Shown: positions 46,651 through 57,292, numbered from the stretch's first letter. The stretch is DNA of 64,000 nt from Streptomyces sp. NBC_00190 (GCF_036203305.1 NZ_CP108131.1:7812001-7876000); one strand, 5' to 3'. The notes: a model not told the origin generated them from the letters alone. Numbers and translations: made by a program.

Positions 46651-47111
46651 GGAAAGCCTCCTCAGAAACGCCGGGGGACCACCGTCGCGCACGACGGGCG
46701 CCGCCGCCCCCATCGAAACGCCCCCTTCGGGCCGCTGATCGGACGCCCGGCCGACGGGGCGACCGACGCGGACGACAGTGGCCGTGAGGAGTTGGGGCCG
46801 GATGGAGCAGGCGGAGGGCGGTGGTGCCGGTGCGACCGGATGCTGGTCCCGGAACCCGGCGTCCGGCGTCCGGTCAGGTCCGGCCGCCCGGACCGCTCCT
46901 GAGGGGGTATCAACGTGCCCGTACAGCACCCCGAACGCTCCGTCGCCGCCCCCGCCCGGCCGCCGGCCCCATTCCGGGTCGGAGCCCGGCGGGCGGCCAT
47001 CGCCGTCGTGGCCGCGGCCACGACGGCCGGGGTTCTTGTCCGTCAGCAGCCAGGTGACGGGTGACCCGGCGCTGCTGGCCCGTCTGCGGTCGGCCGAGGA
47101 GCAGGCCGCGC
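46651..47111. other. Gap of 461 bases with only a short truncated frame
   Basis: Apart from the short frame at 46915-47064, I see only a trace of coding-like text after it (VTGDPALLARLRSAEEQAAL in a different frame, about 47056-47115). This may be the decayed end of a lost gene. No repeats or clear hairpins are present. Confidence 0.4.
46915..47064 (+). CDS. Short frame with signal-like helix, possibly a broken gene start
   Basis: GTG 46915 has GAGGGGG nine bases upstream. The 49-residue product has an Arg-flanked hydrophobic segment (RRAAIAVVAAATTAGVLV), like a membrane anchor or signal peptide, then stops. A coding-like stretch continues in another frame right after, so this may be the start of a gene destroyed by a frame shift. 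It could also be chance. Confidence 0.3.
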   Translation: MPVQHPERSVAAPARPPAPFRVGARRAAIAVVAAATTAGVLVRQQPGDG

Positions 47112-47435
47112 TCAGTCGACCTGCAGTTCGCCCATCCGGCTCCAGCCGGTGGCGCCCTCGATGGTGGTGCTGACGATGTCGGGCGTACGGGTGACCAGGG
47201 GGCGCATGGTTTCCAGGGCGGTGCGGAAGTGCTCAGAGGTGACGTGCGCCTCCGCCGCCCCGTCCTGGAACGCCTCGACCAGGACGTAGGTGTCGGGCTC
47301 CTCCAGGCTGCGCGACCACTCGAACCACAGATTGCCGGGCTCGGCGCGGGTGGCGCGGGTGAACTCCGCGACCTTGTCGGGCCACTGCTCCACGTATTCG
47401 GGCTTGACGGCGAATTTCACCACGATGAAGATCAT
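47112..47435 (-). CDS. Antibiotic biosynthesis monooxygenase (ABM) family protein, putative quinol monooxygenase
   Basis: A 107-residue ferredoxin-like dimeric fold. FIVVKFAVKPEYVEQWPDKV, EPGNLWFEWSRSLEEPDTYV and EAFQDGAAEAHVTSEHFRTA match the YgiN/ABM family, whose members oxidise quinols or polyketide phenols without cofactors. The ATG at 47435 gives the typical MIFIVVK start. It is divergent from the PLP decarboxylase gene, with 65 bases between. Confidence 0.9.
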   Translation of the reverse strand: MIFIVVKFAVKPEYVEQWPDKVAEFTRATRAEPGNLWFEWSRSLEEPDTYVLVEAFQDGAAEAHVTSEHFRTALETMRPLVTRTPDIVSTTIEGATGWSRMGELQVD

Positions 47436-47500
47436 TCGAGCAGTGTAGGCATGAATGGTGTGGCTTGCGTCGTGGCGGCGGCTGTCCCATAGTCCAAGGT

Positions 47501-48868
<1,368 letters not shown>

Positions 48869-48879
48869 GGCCGAGGCCG

Positions 48880-49728
48880 TCAGTCGTGGATGCGGGCGTT
48901 GCCGAGCTGGCTGACGGCGGCCGGGTCCCAGTGGTCGAAGAACAGCGAGCGGCCGGTGTCCAGGGCGGCGATGGACGCCATCTGACCGTCGGTGAGTTCG
49001 AAGTCGAAGACGTCGATGTTCTCCGCCATGCGCTCGGCGCGGACCGACTTGGAGAGGACGACGACCTGCCGCTGGACGAGCCAGCGGAGCACGACCTGCG
49101 CCACCGACTTGCCGTGCCGGGCACCGATCTCACCGAGGACGGGGTGGGAGAAGAGGTTGTTCCTGCCCTCGGCGAACGGCCCCCAGGACTCGATCTGGAC
49201 GCGGCGCCCGCGCATCAGGTCCTGGTCGGCGGTGCGCTGGAAGAACGGGTGGGTCTCGATCTGGTTGACCGCGGGCGTGACCTCGTTGTGGTCGATGAGG
49301 TCGACGAGCCGGTCGGGGTAGAAGTTGGAGACACCGATCGCCTTGGCGCGGCCCTCGCGGTTCAGCCCCTCCATGGCGCGCCAGGAGCCGTAGACGTCGC
49401 CGTAGGGCTGGTGGATCAGGTACAGGTCGAGGTAGTCGAGACCGAGCTTGCGCAGCGACGTGTCGAAGGCGCGGCGGGTGTTCTCCTCGCCGGCGTCCTG
49501 GATCCACACCTTGGTGGTGATGAACAGCTCCTCGCGGGGGATGCCGCTGCTTTTGACGGCGCGGCCGACGGCCTCCTCGTTTCCGTACGCGGCGGCGGTG
49601 TCGAGGAGCCGGTAGCCGGCGGCCAGGGCGTGGGTGACGGCCTGCTCGGTCTGCCCCGGCGGGATCTGGTAGACGCCGAATCCGAGGACGGGCATCCGGA
49701 CACCGTTGTTCAGGGTGACGGTCTGCAT
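48880..49728 (-). CDS. Aldo/keto reductase (2,5-diketo-gluconate reductase type)
   Basis: A 282-residue AKR5-type enzyme. The tetrad is D43 and Y48 ([12 protein letters not shown]), K73 (TTKVWIQ) and H106 ([10 protein letters not shown]). The cofactor end is [20 protein letters not shown]. It reduces a carbonyl with NADPH, and the substrate range of these is wide. ATG 49728 has GGAGACTCC upstream. The LysR gene lies just upstream on the same strand, 79 bases away, so the LysR protein may control both. Confidence 0.92.
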   Translation of the reverse strand: MQTVTLNNGVRMPVLGFGVYQIPPGQTEQAVTHALAAGYRLLDTAAAYGNEEAVGRAVKSSGIPREELFITTKVWIQDAGEENTRRAFDTSLRKLGLDYLDLYLIHQPYGDVYGSWRAMEGLNREGRAKAIGVSNFYPDRLVDLIDHNEVTPAVNQIETHPFFQRTADQDLMRGRRVQIESWGPFAEGRNNLFSHPVLGEIGARHGKSVAQVVLRWLVQRQVVVLSKSVRAERMAENIDVFDFELTDGQMASIAALDTGRSLFFDHWDPAAVSQLGNARIHD

Positions 49729-49807
49729 GGAGTCTCCTTCGCCGTGGCGCGCGAGGTCAGTGGTCCGTGTTCCGTCCAGCATGATCCGGGCCCGCACCCG
49801 TCGGGCC

Positions 49808-50749
49808 CTACGACACATCCCCGGGATGTGTCGAGACGGTTCCCGACGCGGTGAGGGTCGCGCGGAGCAAGCCCAGGAAGGCCGTTGCGGCCGGGCTTGC
49901 CGGTCCGTCCGTCCGCCAGGCCAGCGCCACGCGGCCGCGTAGCCGGGGGTGGGTGATCTCCAGGGTGCGCACCCCGAAGGCTGATGCCTCGTGGGCCTGG
50001 AGCGCCGGCACCACCGCCACGCCGAGCCCGCGGGCGGCGAGCTGCGCGAGGAACAGGGGCGCGGCCGCTTCGAAGGCGATACGGGGCTGGAACCCGGCCC
50101 GCGCGCAAGCGCGCTCGAGTACGCCGCGGGTGCCTGTGCCGCGCGGCAGGCTGATCAGCGGGCGGTCGCGGAGCTCGGCCAACGGAATGCCCGTGCGGCC
50201 CGTGTGCGTGAGGCCGGGGTCGTCCGGGGCGACGGCGGCGACCAGGGGTTCGTCGATCAGGACCTGGAGCGAGATGCCCGGTGGGGGTTCCTCGTCCGCG
50301 AGTCCGACCACCGCGACATCGAGCTCGCCGCGATGCAGCGCGGCGAGCATCCGCTCGGACGTGTTCTCGGTCAGGGTGACCTCGACCTGGGGGTGGTCGC
50401 GGTGGAAGCCGGCCAGGAAGGAAGCCAGGTCGAACGTGTGGGCGGCGGCTCCCGAGAGGAAGCCGATCGTGACGTGGCCACGCAGCAGCCCCGTGAACTC
50501 GTCCACGGTCTGCCGTACCGCTTCGACCGCGCTCAGGGCGGCCCGCGCGTACGGCAGTACGGCCAAGCCCACCTCGGTCAGGGTCACCGACCGGCCGGAA
50601 CGGTCCAACAGCGGTTGCCCGAGCTCCCTTTCGAGCTGCCGTACCTGGGCGCTCACGCCCGGCTGCGCCAGGTGCAGGCGGGCGGCGGCACGGGTGAAGT
50701 TGGCTTCCTCCGCCACCGTGACGAAATACCGCAACTGCCTGATGTCCAT
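49808..50749 (-). CDS. LysR family transcriptional regulator
   Basis: A 313-residue LTTR. The winged helix is at 1-62 ([20 protein letters not shown], then [20 protein letters not shown]), and the two-lobed ligand domain is at about 90-300 ([20 protein letters not shown]). It is like the CbbR/BenM class that activate genes for small acids. It is divergent from the MDMPI-fold gene (72 bases apart) and upstream of the aldo/keto reductase. It may act on either side. Confidence 0.94.
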   Translation of the reverse strand: MDIRQLRYFVTVAEEANFTRAAARLHLAQPGVSAQVRQLERELGQPLLDRSGRSVTLTEVGLAVLPYARAALSAVEAVRQTVDEFTGLLRGHVTIGFLSGAAAHTFDLASFLAGFHRDHPQVEVTLTENTSERMLAALHRGELDVAVVGLADEEPPPGISLQVLIDEPLVAAVAPDDPGLTHTGRTGIPLAELRDRPLISLPRGTGTRGVLERACARAGFQPRIAFEAAAPLFLAQLAARGLGVAVVPALQAHEASAFGVRTLEITHPRLRGRVALAWRTDGPASPAATAFLGLLRATLTASGTVSTHPGDVS

Positions 50750-50821
50750 AACTGATCATGCTAGCTGCGAGACGTGCAAACTCTTGGACCTGTGGCAGGG
50801 GTTGCCGGGATCCTTGACGAC

Positions 50822-51475
50822 ATGGAGAACACGACCTACCGGAGATCAGCGGCGGACACCAGAGCGGCGATAGCGGCCGAGCGCCGGGAACTGGCTGCCG
50901 TGCTCGACGGATTGCCGGCGCAGGACTGGGACGCTCCGACCCTGTGCGGGGGATGGCGGGTACGGGAGGTCGCGGCGCACATGACGATGGGGTTCCGGTA
51001 CTCCCTCTCCACCACGGTGCGGGAACTCCTCAGAGCACGGGGCAACCTCCACCGGATGACAGATCGATGCGCCCGCAAGGACGCGGCCGCCCATACGACG
51101 CGCGAGCTCGCCGCGTTCCTCGGTGACAACGCGGACCATCCCTGGAAGCCGCCGGTCGGCGGGATCGAGGCGGCCCTGGGCCACGATGTGATCCACGGCC
51201 TGGACATCACGGTCGCCCTGGGCCTCGACCGCCGGGTTCCCGAGGACCGCGTGCGCATCCTCTTGAGGAGCGTCAACGCCAGGACCTTGAAGTTCTTCGG
51301 AGCCGACCTCAAGGGAATCGAACTCCGTGCCACCGATCTCGACTGGACATTCGGCTCCGGAGAGCCGCTGGCCGGCGCCGCACAGGACCTCCTCCTGCTC
51401 GCATACGGCCGAAAGCTGCCGCCGGGACGCCTGCACGGCGAACCGCGCGATCGCTTCGTGGCCACGCCGGGCTGA
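50822..51475 (+). CDS. Mycothiol-dependent maleylpyruvate isomerase-fold (MDMPI/DinB-like) protein
   Basis: A 217-residue helical-bundle protein. AAIAAERRELAAVLDGLPAQ, CGGWRVREVAAHMTMGFRYS (metal His) and EAALGHDVIHGLDITVALG (His pair) give the three-His metal site of the TIGR03083/MDMPI family. It probably uses mycothiol in a transfer or isomerase reaction, but the substrate is unknown. The ATG at 50822 is used. It is divergent from the LysR gene and is followed at once by a carboxylesterase relic. Confidence 0.88.
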   Translation: MENTTYRRSAADTRAAIAAERRELAAVLDGLPAQDWDAPTLCGGWRVREVAAHMTMGFRYSLSTTVRELLRARGNLHRMTDRCARKDAAAHTTRELAAFLGDNADHPWKPPVGGIEAALGHDVIHGLDITVALGLDRRVPEDRVRILLRSVNARTLKFFGADLKGIELRATDLDWTFGSGEPLAGAAQDLLLLAYGRKLPPGRLHGEPRDRFVATPG

Positions 51476-51477
51476 TA

Positions 51478-52195
51478 CGCGGGTCCGGGCCTTCGGCGGC
51501 GATCCGGCCCGCGTCACGGTCTTCGGCCAGTCGGCGGGCGCCGGATAGGTGGCCGCGCTGCTGGCGATGCCGCGTGCGGCCGGACTCTTCGGCCGCGCCG
51601 TCGCGCAGAGCGTCCAGGGCACGTTCTTCTCGCCGGAGCTCGCCTCCGACATCGCCGCCGCCTGCGCCGCCGAGCTGGGGCGCAAGCCCACGGTGGCCGG
51701 CCTGTCCACGGTGGCCCCCGCCCGGCTGTCCACCGCCGGTGATGCGGTCGGCGCCGCGATGGGCCGGCGGGCGGAACGCTGGGGGCAGGCCGCGCACAGG
51801 TCGATCCCGTTCTCACCGGTCGTCGACGGTGACGCCCTGCCGGTCACCCCGTGGCGGGCCCTGGCCGACGGCGCCGGCCGGGACGTCGAACTCCTCGTCG
51901 GCCACACCCGCGACGAACAGCGGCTGCTCACCGCGCTCGACGGCCTGCGCGGGCAGGTGACACCGCAGCAGGCGGCGAGCGCCCTGGACGTCTTCAGGCG
52001 CTGTCCGCCCGCATGCGTGCCGCGTGGACGGCGTTCGCCGCTCACGGCGACCCCGGCTGGCCCGCGTACGATTCCGGACGACGCCTCGTGCAGGTCTTCG
52101 ACGCCCGAGCGGCTGTCACCGCCTATCCGGAGGAGACCTCCCGCCTGATCTGGCGGAACCACACCATCCCCGTGCTGCCGCTGACCGGCCGGTAG
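51478..52195 (+). pseudogene. Type B carboxylesterase relic
   Basis: The relic begins inside the nucleophile elbow (RAFGGDPARVTVFGQSAGAG, with GQSAG) and then meets an in-frame TAG at 51546-51548 where family members continue. The frame goes on (VAALLAMPRAAGLFGRAVAQ to ASALDVFR), breaks near 51997, and resumes in another frame with LSARMRAAWTAFAAHGDPGW to its end at 52195. The N-terminal half and the segment that would carry the catalytic His are missing, so at least three lesions are present. It was cut off by whatever placed the MDMPI-fold gene here. Confidence 0.85.
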
Positions 52196-52209
52196 CGTCG
52201 GCCCGCCTG

Positions 52210-52252
52210 ACGGGTGGTGTCCGGCCGGTTCGAGGGCCGGGACACCACCCGT
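52210..52252. terminator. Hairpin terminator downstream of the galactose-oxidase gene
   Basis: ACGGGTGGTGTCC with GGCC pairs with GGCC and GGACACCACCCGT around an 8-base loop, with one bulged base. It lies 4 bases after the end of the minus-strand gene. Confidence 0.75.
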
Positions 52253-52256
52253 GAGG

Positions 52257-54809
52257 TCAGGAGATGGTGACGAACTGGGCGATGCTCGGTACCCCCTGGG
52301 CGTCGAGGGCGAAGAGCATGTAGTTCCCCGGCAGGACCACTCCGGTGTCGGCCGGTACGGTCACCGTGTACGCGCCCGTTCCCGTGGCCGTGGACACGAG
52401 GGGGATCCGGCGCTGGTCGTTGTCCGTGGAGTGGGTGGCGGCCGCGGCCCGCATGAGGACGAAGGACGCCACCGGGCTCTGGGTGCTCACCGTGAGGGAC
52501 GCTCCGGGGGCGGTCCGGGAGGGCACGCCCCCGGTGATGACGGGACGCGGCTTCGGCGAGCCGTCCGCGTTGAGCAGGTACGGCGGCGTGAAGACGGCCC
52601 CGTCCGGGTGGTTGGTCGCGCAGTCACCGCACAGGCCCCCGCCGCCGGAGAAGACCCGCCCGTCCGGCAACAGGTTGGCCACGCTGTGGTAGTTGCGCGG
52701 AATGGCCATGGTGGCGAGCGGTGTGAAGCTGCCGGTCGACGGGTCCCACAACTCGGGGGTCAGGACCGAGGTCGCGTCGCTGAACGGCACCGGATAGGAC
52801 TGCCCGCCGAAGACGGCCACCTTGCCGTCGGGCAGGACGACGCTGTTGCTGAAACCGCGGGCGTGCTCCATGTCGCCCGTACGGGCGGCCTGGACCTGGC
52901 TGCCCGAGACGTTCACCGTGTAGGCACGACGGGTGGCGGGGGTCTTCTCGTAGGCGGGCGAGCCGCCCAGTGTGAGGAGCTTGCCGATGTCGTAGGCGAC
53001 GGCGTTGCCGGTCATGGCGTCCCCGCTGTCGGCCCGGGGGCCTGCGGGGGTGATGCTGCCCGTGCCGCTGGTCGTGATCCAGTTCATCTGCTTGCTCGGA
53101 CCCAGTTGCAGTACTTTGCCGCCCGAAGTGGCGTGGAGCCACATGTGGTTGTCGGCCCGGTAGGGTCCGGCCGGGTCGGCCGTCAGCGCCGGGGTGGCGG
53201 AGACGCCCGGGAGCTTGCGCCAGGTACGGGTGTCCGGCGACCACACCTCGCCGACCTTGTCGCCCGCGGGCCCGCTCCAGGATCCGCCCAGGACGAAGGC
53301 CTCACCGGTGGAGAGAAGGGTCATGGCCTGGTAGCCGCGGGCGATGTTCATGCTCGTGGTGGCGGACCATTCGTCGGTGGCCGGGTCGTAGATGCTGGCC
53401 TTTTCCGCGTTGCTGCCGCCGGTGACCAGCACCCGGCCGTCGGCCAGCATCGCGATGCCCGGACAGAACATGTCGTGGCCGGTGTTGTCGATACGCCGCT
53501 GGGTCACCTTGCCCGTCTTCAGGTCCAGGATCGCGGTCTGGGTGTAGCCGTTGCTGCCGCCGAAGCGGTCGACCGCGTAGGCGGACCACGCCAGCAGCTT
53601 GTCGCCCGGCAGGGCGGCGGTGGCCACGGGCACCAGGGGGAAGCCGGTGATCCGGTCCCAGGCCCCGTGGACGGCCGGGCTGGCCGGTCCGCTCAGGCGT
53701 ATCTCACCGGCAGAGGTCCACGGACCGCGGCCGCCGGCCTCGGTGGTCACGGTCAGACGTACGAAGCGCGCGCTCTCGGCCCGGGTGAAGGTGGCGGTCT
53801 TGACCGTGTCGTCGTCCCGCCAGGTGCCGGCGGCGACCGGCGCGCCGAAGGCGGTGCCGTCGGTGCTGGTGGTGATGGTGTACGCGCCCGCCCGGCCGTT
53901 GGCTCCGCCCACGCGGGGGTGGTAGACGAGTGCGGAGACGGGTGTCATGCGGTGCATGTCTATGGTGATGCTGTGCGGCAGGGGGGTGGGTGTGCCCGTC
54001 CATTTGCTGTGCCAGATGGTGTTGGTGTTGCCGTCGAGCACGTTGGCCGCGCGGCCGTCCTCGCTACTGGTCTCCTCGTCGCTGGCCGTGGCCGTCCATC
54101 CGGTCCGGGACAGGTCGACGGTGGCTTCCGGGGTGCCGGGGTCGCCCAGCAGGTTGATCTCGGCGGCGGAGGTCCAGGGCCCGCGCCCGCCCGCCTCGGT
54201 GAGGGCCGTCAGCCGTACGAACCGAGCCCCCTGCGGGGCGAACCCGAGCGTCTTGGCGGTGCCGTCGTCCGCGAGCGTGCCGGAAGCGACCGGGCTCGCC
54301 CAGCTCCGTCCGTCCGCGCTGAGACTGATGCTGTACTCACCGACGCGCCCGTTGGCCCCGTCGGCACGGGGGCGGTAGACGAGCGCGGAGACGAGTGTCG
54401 TGCGTTGCATGTCTATGGTGATGTTGTGCGGCAGGGGGGTGGGTGTGCCCGTCCATTTGCTGTGCCAGATGGTGTTGGTGTTGCCGTCGAGCACGTTGGC
54501 CGCGCGGCCGTTCTCACCCCCGGTCTCCTCGTCGCTCGCCGTGGCCGTCCATCCGGTCCGGTCGAGAACGGGAGCCGCGGGTTCCATGGCGTTCGCAGGG
54601 GCGATGCCGTGGTGCGGTGACTGCGTCGCCGGCTGCTGCTCGAAGGGCACGGGTGCGGTTCGGGGGGCCGGGACGCGGCCGGCCACTGCCGGGCTCGCGA
54701 TCCCGAGCCACGGGATCGCGCCGATCAGCAGCGCGCCTATGCCGAAGGCGATGAGCAGGTGGGAACGGCGTATCAGGCGGGTTGAGGCGAGGAAGCGCCT
54801 GGACTGCAA
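52257..54809 (-). CDS. Galactose-oxidase-type copper radical oxidase with two discoidin (F5/8C, CBM32) domains
   Basis: An exported protein of 850 residues. There is a membrane/signal segment at about 17-45 (LLIAFGIGALLIGAIPWLGI), two F5/8C domains of about 150 residues each, then a seven-bladed kelch propeller and a DUF1929 end domain. The galactose oxidase site is complete: C449 (HDMFCPG), Y493 (RGYQAM), W511 (GGSWSG), Y707 and H708 (RNYHSV) and H793 (ATHSTDND). Spacings C-Y 44, Y-W 18 and Y-H 86 equal those of fungal galactose oxidase (228/272/290/495/581). The start is a TTG at 54809 with AGGAGG 5 bases upstream. It likely oxidises a primary alcohol of a polymer-linked sugar. Confidence 0.9.
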   Translation of the reverse strand: MQSRRFLASTRLIRRSHLLIAFGIGALLIGAIPWLGIASPAVAGRVPAPRTAPVPFEQQPATQSPHHGIAPANAMEPAAPVLDRTGWTATASDEETGGENGRAANVLDGNTNTIWHSKWTGTPTPLPHNITIDMQRTTLVSALVYRPRADGANGRVGEYSISLSADGRSWASPVASGTLADDGTAKTLGFAPQGARFVRLTALTEAGGRGPWTSAAEINLLGDPGTPEATVDLSRTGWTATASDEETSSEDGRAANVLDGNTNTIWHSKWTGTPTPLPHSITIDMHRMTPVSALVYHPRVGGANGRAGAYTITTSTDGTAFGAPVAAGTWRDDDTVKTATFTRAESARFVRLTVTTEAGGRGPWTSAGEIRLSGPASPAVHGAWDRITGFPLVPVATAALPGDKLLAWSAYAVDRFGGSNGYTQTAILDLKTGKVTQRRIDNTGHDMFCPGIAMLADGRVLVTGGSNAEKASIYDPATDEWSATTSMNIARGYQAMTLLSTGEAFVLGGSWSGPAGDKVGEVWSPDTRTWRKLPGVSATPALTADPAGPYRADNHMWLHATSGGKVLQLGPSKQMNWITTSGTGSITPAGPRADSGDAMTGNAVAYDIGKLLTLGGSPAYEKTPATRRAYTVNVSGSQVQAARTGDMEHARGFSNSVVLPDGKVAVFGGQSYPVPFSDATSVLTPELWDPSTGSFTPLATMAIPRNYHSVANLLPDGRVFSGGGGLCGDCATNHPDGAVFTPPYLLNADGSPKPRPVITGGVPSRTAPGASLTVSTQSPVASFVLMRAAAATHSTDNDQRRIPLVSTATGTGAYTVTVPADTGVVLPGNYMLFALDAQGVPSIAQFVTIS
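53953..54108. repeat. 156-bp repeat, copy 1 (second discoidin domain)
   Basis: This stretch recurs 453 bases on at 54406-54561 with only a few mismatches, in the same frame. It codes for the shared core SDEETxxxxGRAANVLDGNT plus the following strand. Near-identity at silent positions points to recent duplication or gene conversion between the two domains. Confidence 0.9.
54406..54561. repeat. 156-bp repeat, copy 2 (first discoidin domain)
   Basis: Partner of 53953-54108. Both copies code for HSKWTGTPTPLPH and nearby residues with the same codons. The rest of the two domains (about 300 further bases) is more diverged. Confidence 0.9.
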
Positions 54810-54814
54810 TCTGA

Positions 54815-54820
54815 CCTCCT
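54815..54820 (-). promoter_or_regulatory. Strong ribosome binding site that decides the TTG start at 54809
   Basis: The transcript reads AGGAGG, then 5 bases, then TTG. ATG codons farther upstream in the open frame have no such site and would add about 32 polar residues before the signal segment. Confidence 0.75.
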
Positions 54821-54995
54821 GGGGCGAGCTGGTATGCCCCGTAGAACATAGGTCAGAGCGGTAGTAACTCGCCCATAATACGGGAGAGTTGGCGCAAAAC
54901 GGCATGGTCGCCAGCGGATCCCCGGCCGCCCGGGGGCGTCGGCCGTGAGACTCTCGCCTAACATGCCCAACAACCCGTCAGACGAAGGAAACCCC

Positions 54996-55496
54996 GTGAG
55001 CCAGCCCATCGGCGACCGCCGTTCCCCAGCGCTCGCGCCGGCGCTCGAATCGATGACGCTGCTGGTCGCGGCGGTCATCGTGCACGACAGGGCCACCCAC
55101 CGGGTCGTGCTCCTCCAGCGCGGCGAGAACGCCAAGTTCGGCCAAGGGCTGTGGGACCTCCCCGTGGGCAAGAGCGAGCCGGGCGAGCCGATCACGCGAA
55201 CCGCGGTGCGCGAGCTGTACGAGGAGACCGGGCTCGTGGTGAAGCCGGAGTCCCTCACCGTCGCCCACATCATCCACGCCGCGTGGGGCGTCGAATCCCC
55301 CAACGGCTTCCTCACCGTCGTCTTCGCCACCCACGAATGGACGGGCGAACCCGAGAACCGCGAACCCGGCAAGCATTCCCAGGTCCGCTGGAGCGACGCC
55401 GAGGCCATCCCCGAGGCCTTCGTCCCCTCCACGAACAGGGCCCTCCGCGCGTACCTGGACGGCACGGTTCAAGTGGCCCTTCACGGCTGGAGCTAG
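54996..55496 (+). CDS. NUDIX hydrolase
   Basis: A 166-residue NUDIX protein with a perfect box G-x5-E-x7-R-E-x2-E-E-x-G at GKSEPGE...RELYEETGL. LVAAVIVHDRATHRVVLLQR and WDLPVG precede it, as in ADP-ribose and 8-oxo-dGTP type hydrolases that clear nucleotide side products. GTG 54996 has GAAGGAAACCCC before it and is favoured; ATG 54963 is possible. It is divergent from the galactose-oxidase gene and is followed at 65 bases by the EccA-like gene. Confidence 0.93.
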   Translation: MSQPIGDRRSPALAPALESMTLLVAAVIVHDRATHRVVLLQRGENAKFGQGLWDLPVGKSEPGEPITRTAVRELYEETGLVVKPESLTVAHIIHAAWGVESPNGFLTVVFATHEWTGEPENREPGKHSQVRWSDAEAIPEAFVPSTNRALRAYLDGTVQVALHGWS

Positions 55497-55561
55497 GGCC
55501 TCCCAGCGACACGCCCGCCGCCGGCGCGCACGTACATCAGACACGACAAGAGGAGACAGCA

Positions 55562-57292
55562 GTGCCGGAGCCGTCGGTTTCGCGACGCTCGATGAGGATG
55601 TGTGAGGAAGCGTGGCTTCACGGTGTCGCGCTGATCAGGCAGGGGGACCGGACGGCGGCGGCCCATGCCTTCCAGGCGGCCGTCTCACACAATCCGCTCG
55701 CAGCCGATGCCTGGCTGGGACTCCACTCGACGGCTCGGCTCCAGGACGAGGCCTTGGAGGCCATGACCCGGTACCAGGGCTCCTTCGGAGCCTTGCGCGC
55801 GCAGTTCCAGACCCGGTTGGCGTCCCAGTTCCAAATCGGTGGCTACGTACGCTTCCGTCTGGAGTGGCCGCGCGACCTGTGGCTCGCGTCGGCGGCCAAG
55901 CTGCTCGACGACGGCCGGCTCGACGAGGCGTGGCGCATGCTGTCGTCCGCGACGCTCGACTGTGACGAGACCCGGTTCGTCTGTACGCGGTATGCCTTCC
56001 TGAAGAAGGACTGGCCACTCGTCCTGACCTTCGCCGAGGGAATAGGCGATCGGTTCCTGCGCGACGAGTCGCAGCTCTACGTCGCCTCCGCGCTGGTCGT
56101 GCAGGGAGTCTTCCACGAGGCCCTCAACGTACTCAGACCGCTGCCGCAGGCTCTGGGAAGCGAGACCGGGTTCCTCGGCGAGGTCGCCTACCTGCGTGGG
56201 CGTGCTCACGAGGGGCTCGGCGACGCCGTGGAAGGGCTGAAGCAGTTCCAGGCCGCCTACCGCTACAGCCCACGCCTCGCCGACGTGGCCCAGCGGGCGA
56301 AGGTGGTCCCGGCGCCGACGCCCGTTTCCGTACCGGCTCAGGCGGTCCCCGACTCCCGGGTGGGGCCCGCGCCTTCCGCGAGTACGGCGGGCGAGACCGC
56401 GCTCACCGACGAGTCCCGAGGGGCGCTCCTGGACGAGGCGATGGCCGAGCTCGACGCCATGGTGGGCCTGGGCCCGGTGAAGCGTCAGGTGCGCACCATG
56501 TCGGCGCAGCTGCGGATGGCGGCCGTCCGCCGCAGTCAGGGGCTGGCGGCTTCCGCGGCGCCTCAGCACTTCGTCTTCGCGGGGCCGCCGGGCACCGGCA
56601 AGACGACAGTCGCCCGGATCGTCGGAAAGATCTTCGCCGGACTCGGGTTGCTGGAACGCGGACACGTCGTGGAGGCGCAGCGCGTCGATCTGGTGGGACA
56701 GCACCTCGGAGAGACCGCGATCAAGACCAGCAAGGCCGTCGACGGCGCCATCGACGGGGTCCTCTTCATCGACGAGGCGTACGCGCTGTCCAACTCCGGC
56801 TACTCGGGGGGTGACGCCTTCGGCCAGGAAGCCCTCCAGGTCCTCCTCAAGCGGGCCGAGGACGACCGGCACCGCCTGGTCGTCGTGCTCGCGGGGTACT
56901 CCGACGAGATCGCGGAGCTGCTGGCCACCAACCCGGGACTCGCGTCCCGGTTCACCACCCGCGTGGACTTCCCCGCCTACTCCCCGGACGAACTCGTGCT
57001 CATCGCCCACTCCTTCCTCGCCGCGCAGGGCGATGTCCTCACGGAGGAAGCCGAGGCCGCGCTGCGAGCCTCGTGCGAACTCGCCGTCGGCGACGGGCTG
57101 ATCGACACGCTGGGCAACGGCCGTTTCGCACGTGAGCTCTCGCGGAAGGTCGCCGCCGTACGGGACCTGCGCGTCTACGACCTCCACGGCAACTCCGGGG
57201 TGCCGTCGCAGGACGAGATCACCACGCTGCACGCGGCCGACGTCACGGACGCGTACCAGCAGCTGACGGAGGGCGTTTCGCCGACGGTGTGA
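55562..57292 (+). CDS. EccA/CbbX-like AAA+ ATPase with N-terminal TPR-like domain
   Basis: A 576-residue protein built like the type VII secretion ATPase EccA. A helical TPR-like domain at about 1-255 (LIRQGDRTAAAHAFQAAVSH, then AYLRGRAHEGLGDAVEGLKQ) and a Pro-rich linker precede the CbbX AAA+ module at 285-560. Walker A GPPGTGKT is at 341-348, Walker B GVLFIDEAYALS gives D404 and E405, and the arginine finger lies near LASRFTTRVDFPAY. GTG 55562 follows AAGAGGAGACAGCA. No other ESX gene is near, so it is a solitary copy. It is followed at 32 bases by a repeat protein that may be its partner. Confidence 0.9.
   Translation: MPEPSVSRRSMRMCEEAWLHGVALIRQGDRTAAAHAFQAAVSHNPLAADAWLGLHSTARLQDEALEAMTRYQGSFGALRAQFQTRLASQFQIGGYVRFRLEWPRDLWLASAAKLLDDGRLDEAWRMLSSATLDCDETRFVCTRYAFLKKDWPLVLTFAEGIGDRFLRDESQLYVASALVVQGVFHEALNVLRPLPQALGSETGFLGEVAYLRGRAHEGLGDAVEGLKQFQAAYRYSPRLADVAQRAKVVPAPTPVSVPAQAVPDSRVGPAPSASTAGETALTDESRGALLDEAMAELDAMVGLGPVKRQVRTMSAQLRMAAVRRSQGLAASAAPQHFVFAGPPGTGKTTVARIVGKIFAGLGLLERGHVVEAQRVDLVGQHLGETAIKTSKAVDGAIDGVLFIDEAYALSNSGYSGGDAFGQEALQVLLKRAEDDRHRLVVVLAGYSDEIAELLATNPGLASRFTTRVDFPAYSPDELVLIAHSFLAAQGDVLTEEAEAALRASCELAVGDGLIDTLGNGRFARELSRKVAAVRDLRVYDLHGNSGVPSQDEITTLHAADVTDAYQQLTEGVSPTV

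Noticed and set aside
49730..49807. An operon-internal terminator between the LysR and aldo/keto reductase genes
   Set aside because: Only short, weak pairings were found there.
53947..54864. Two similar plus-strand frames that look like a duplicated gene pair
   Set aside because: They are antisense to the two discoidin domains and similar only because those domains are repeated.
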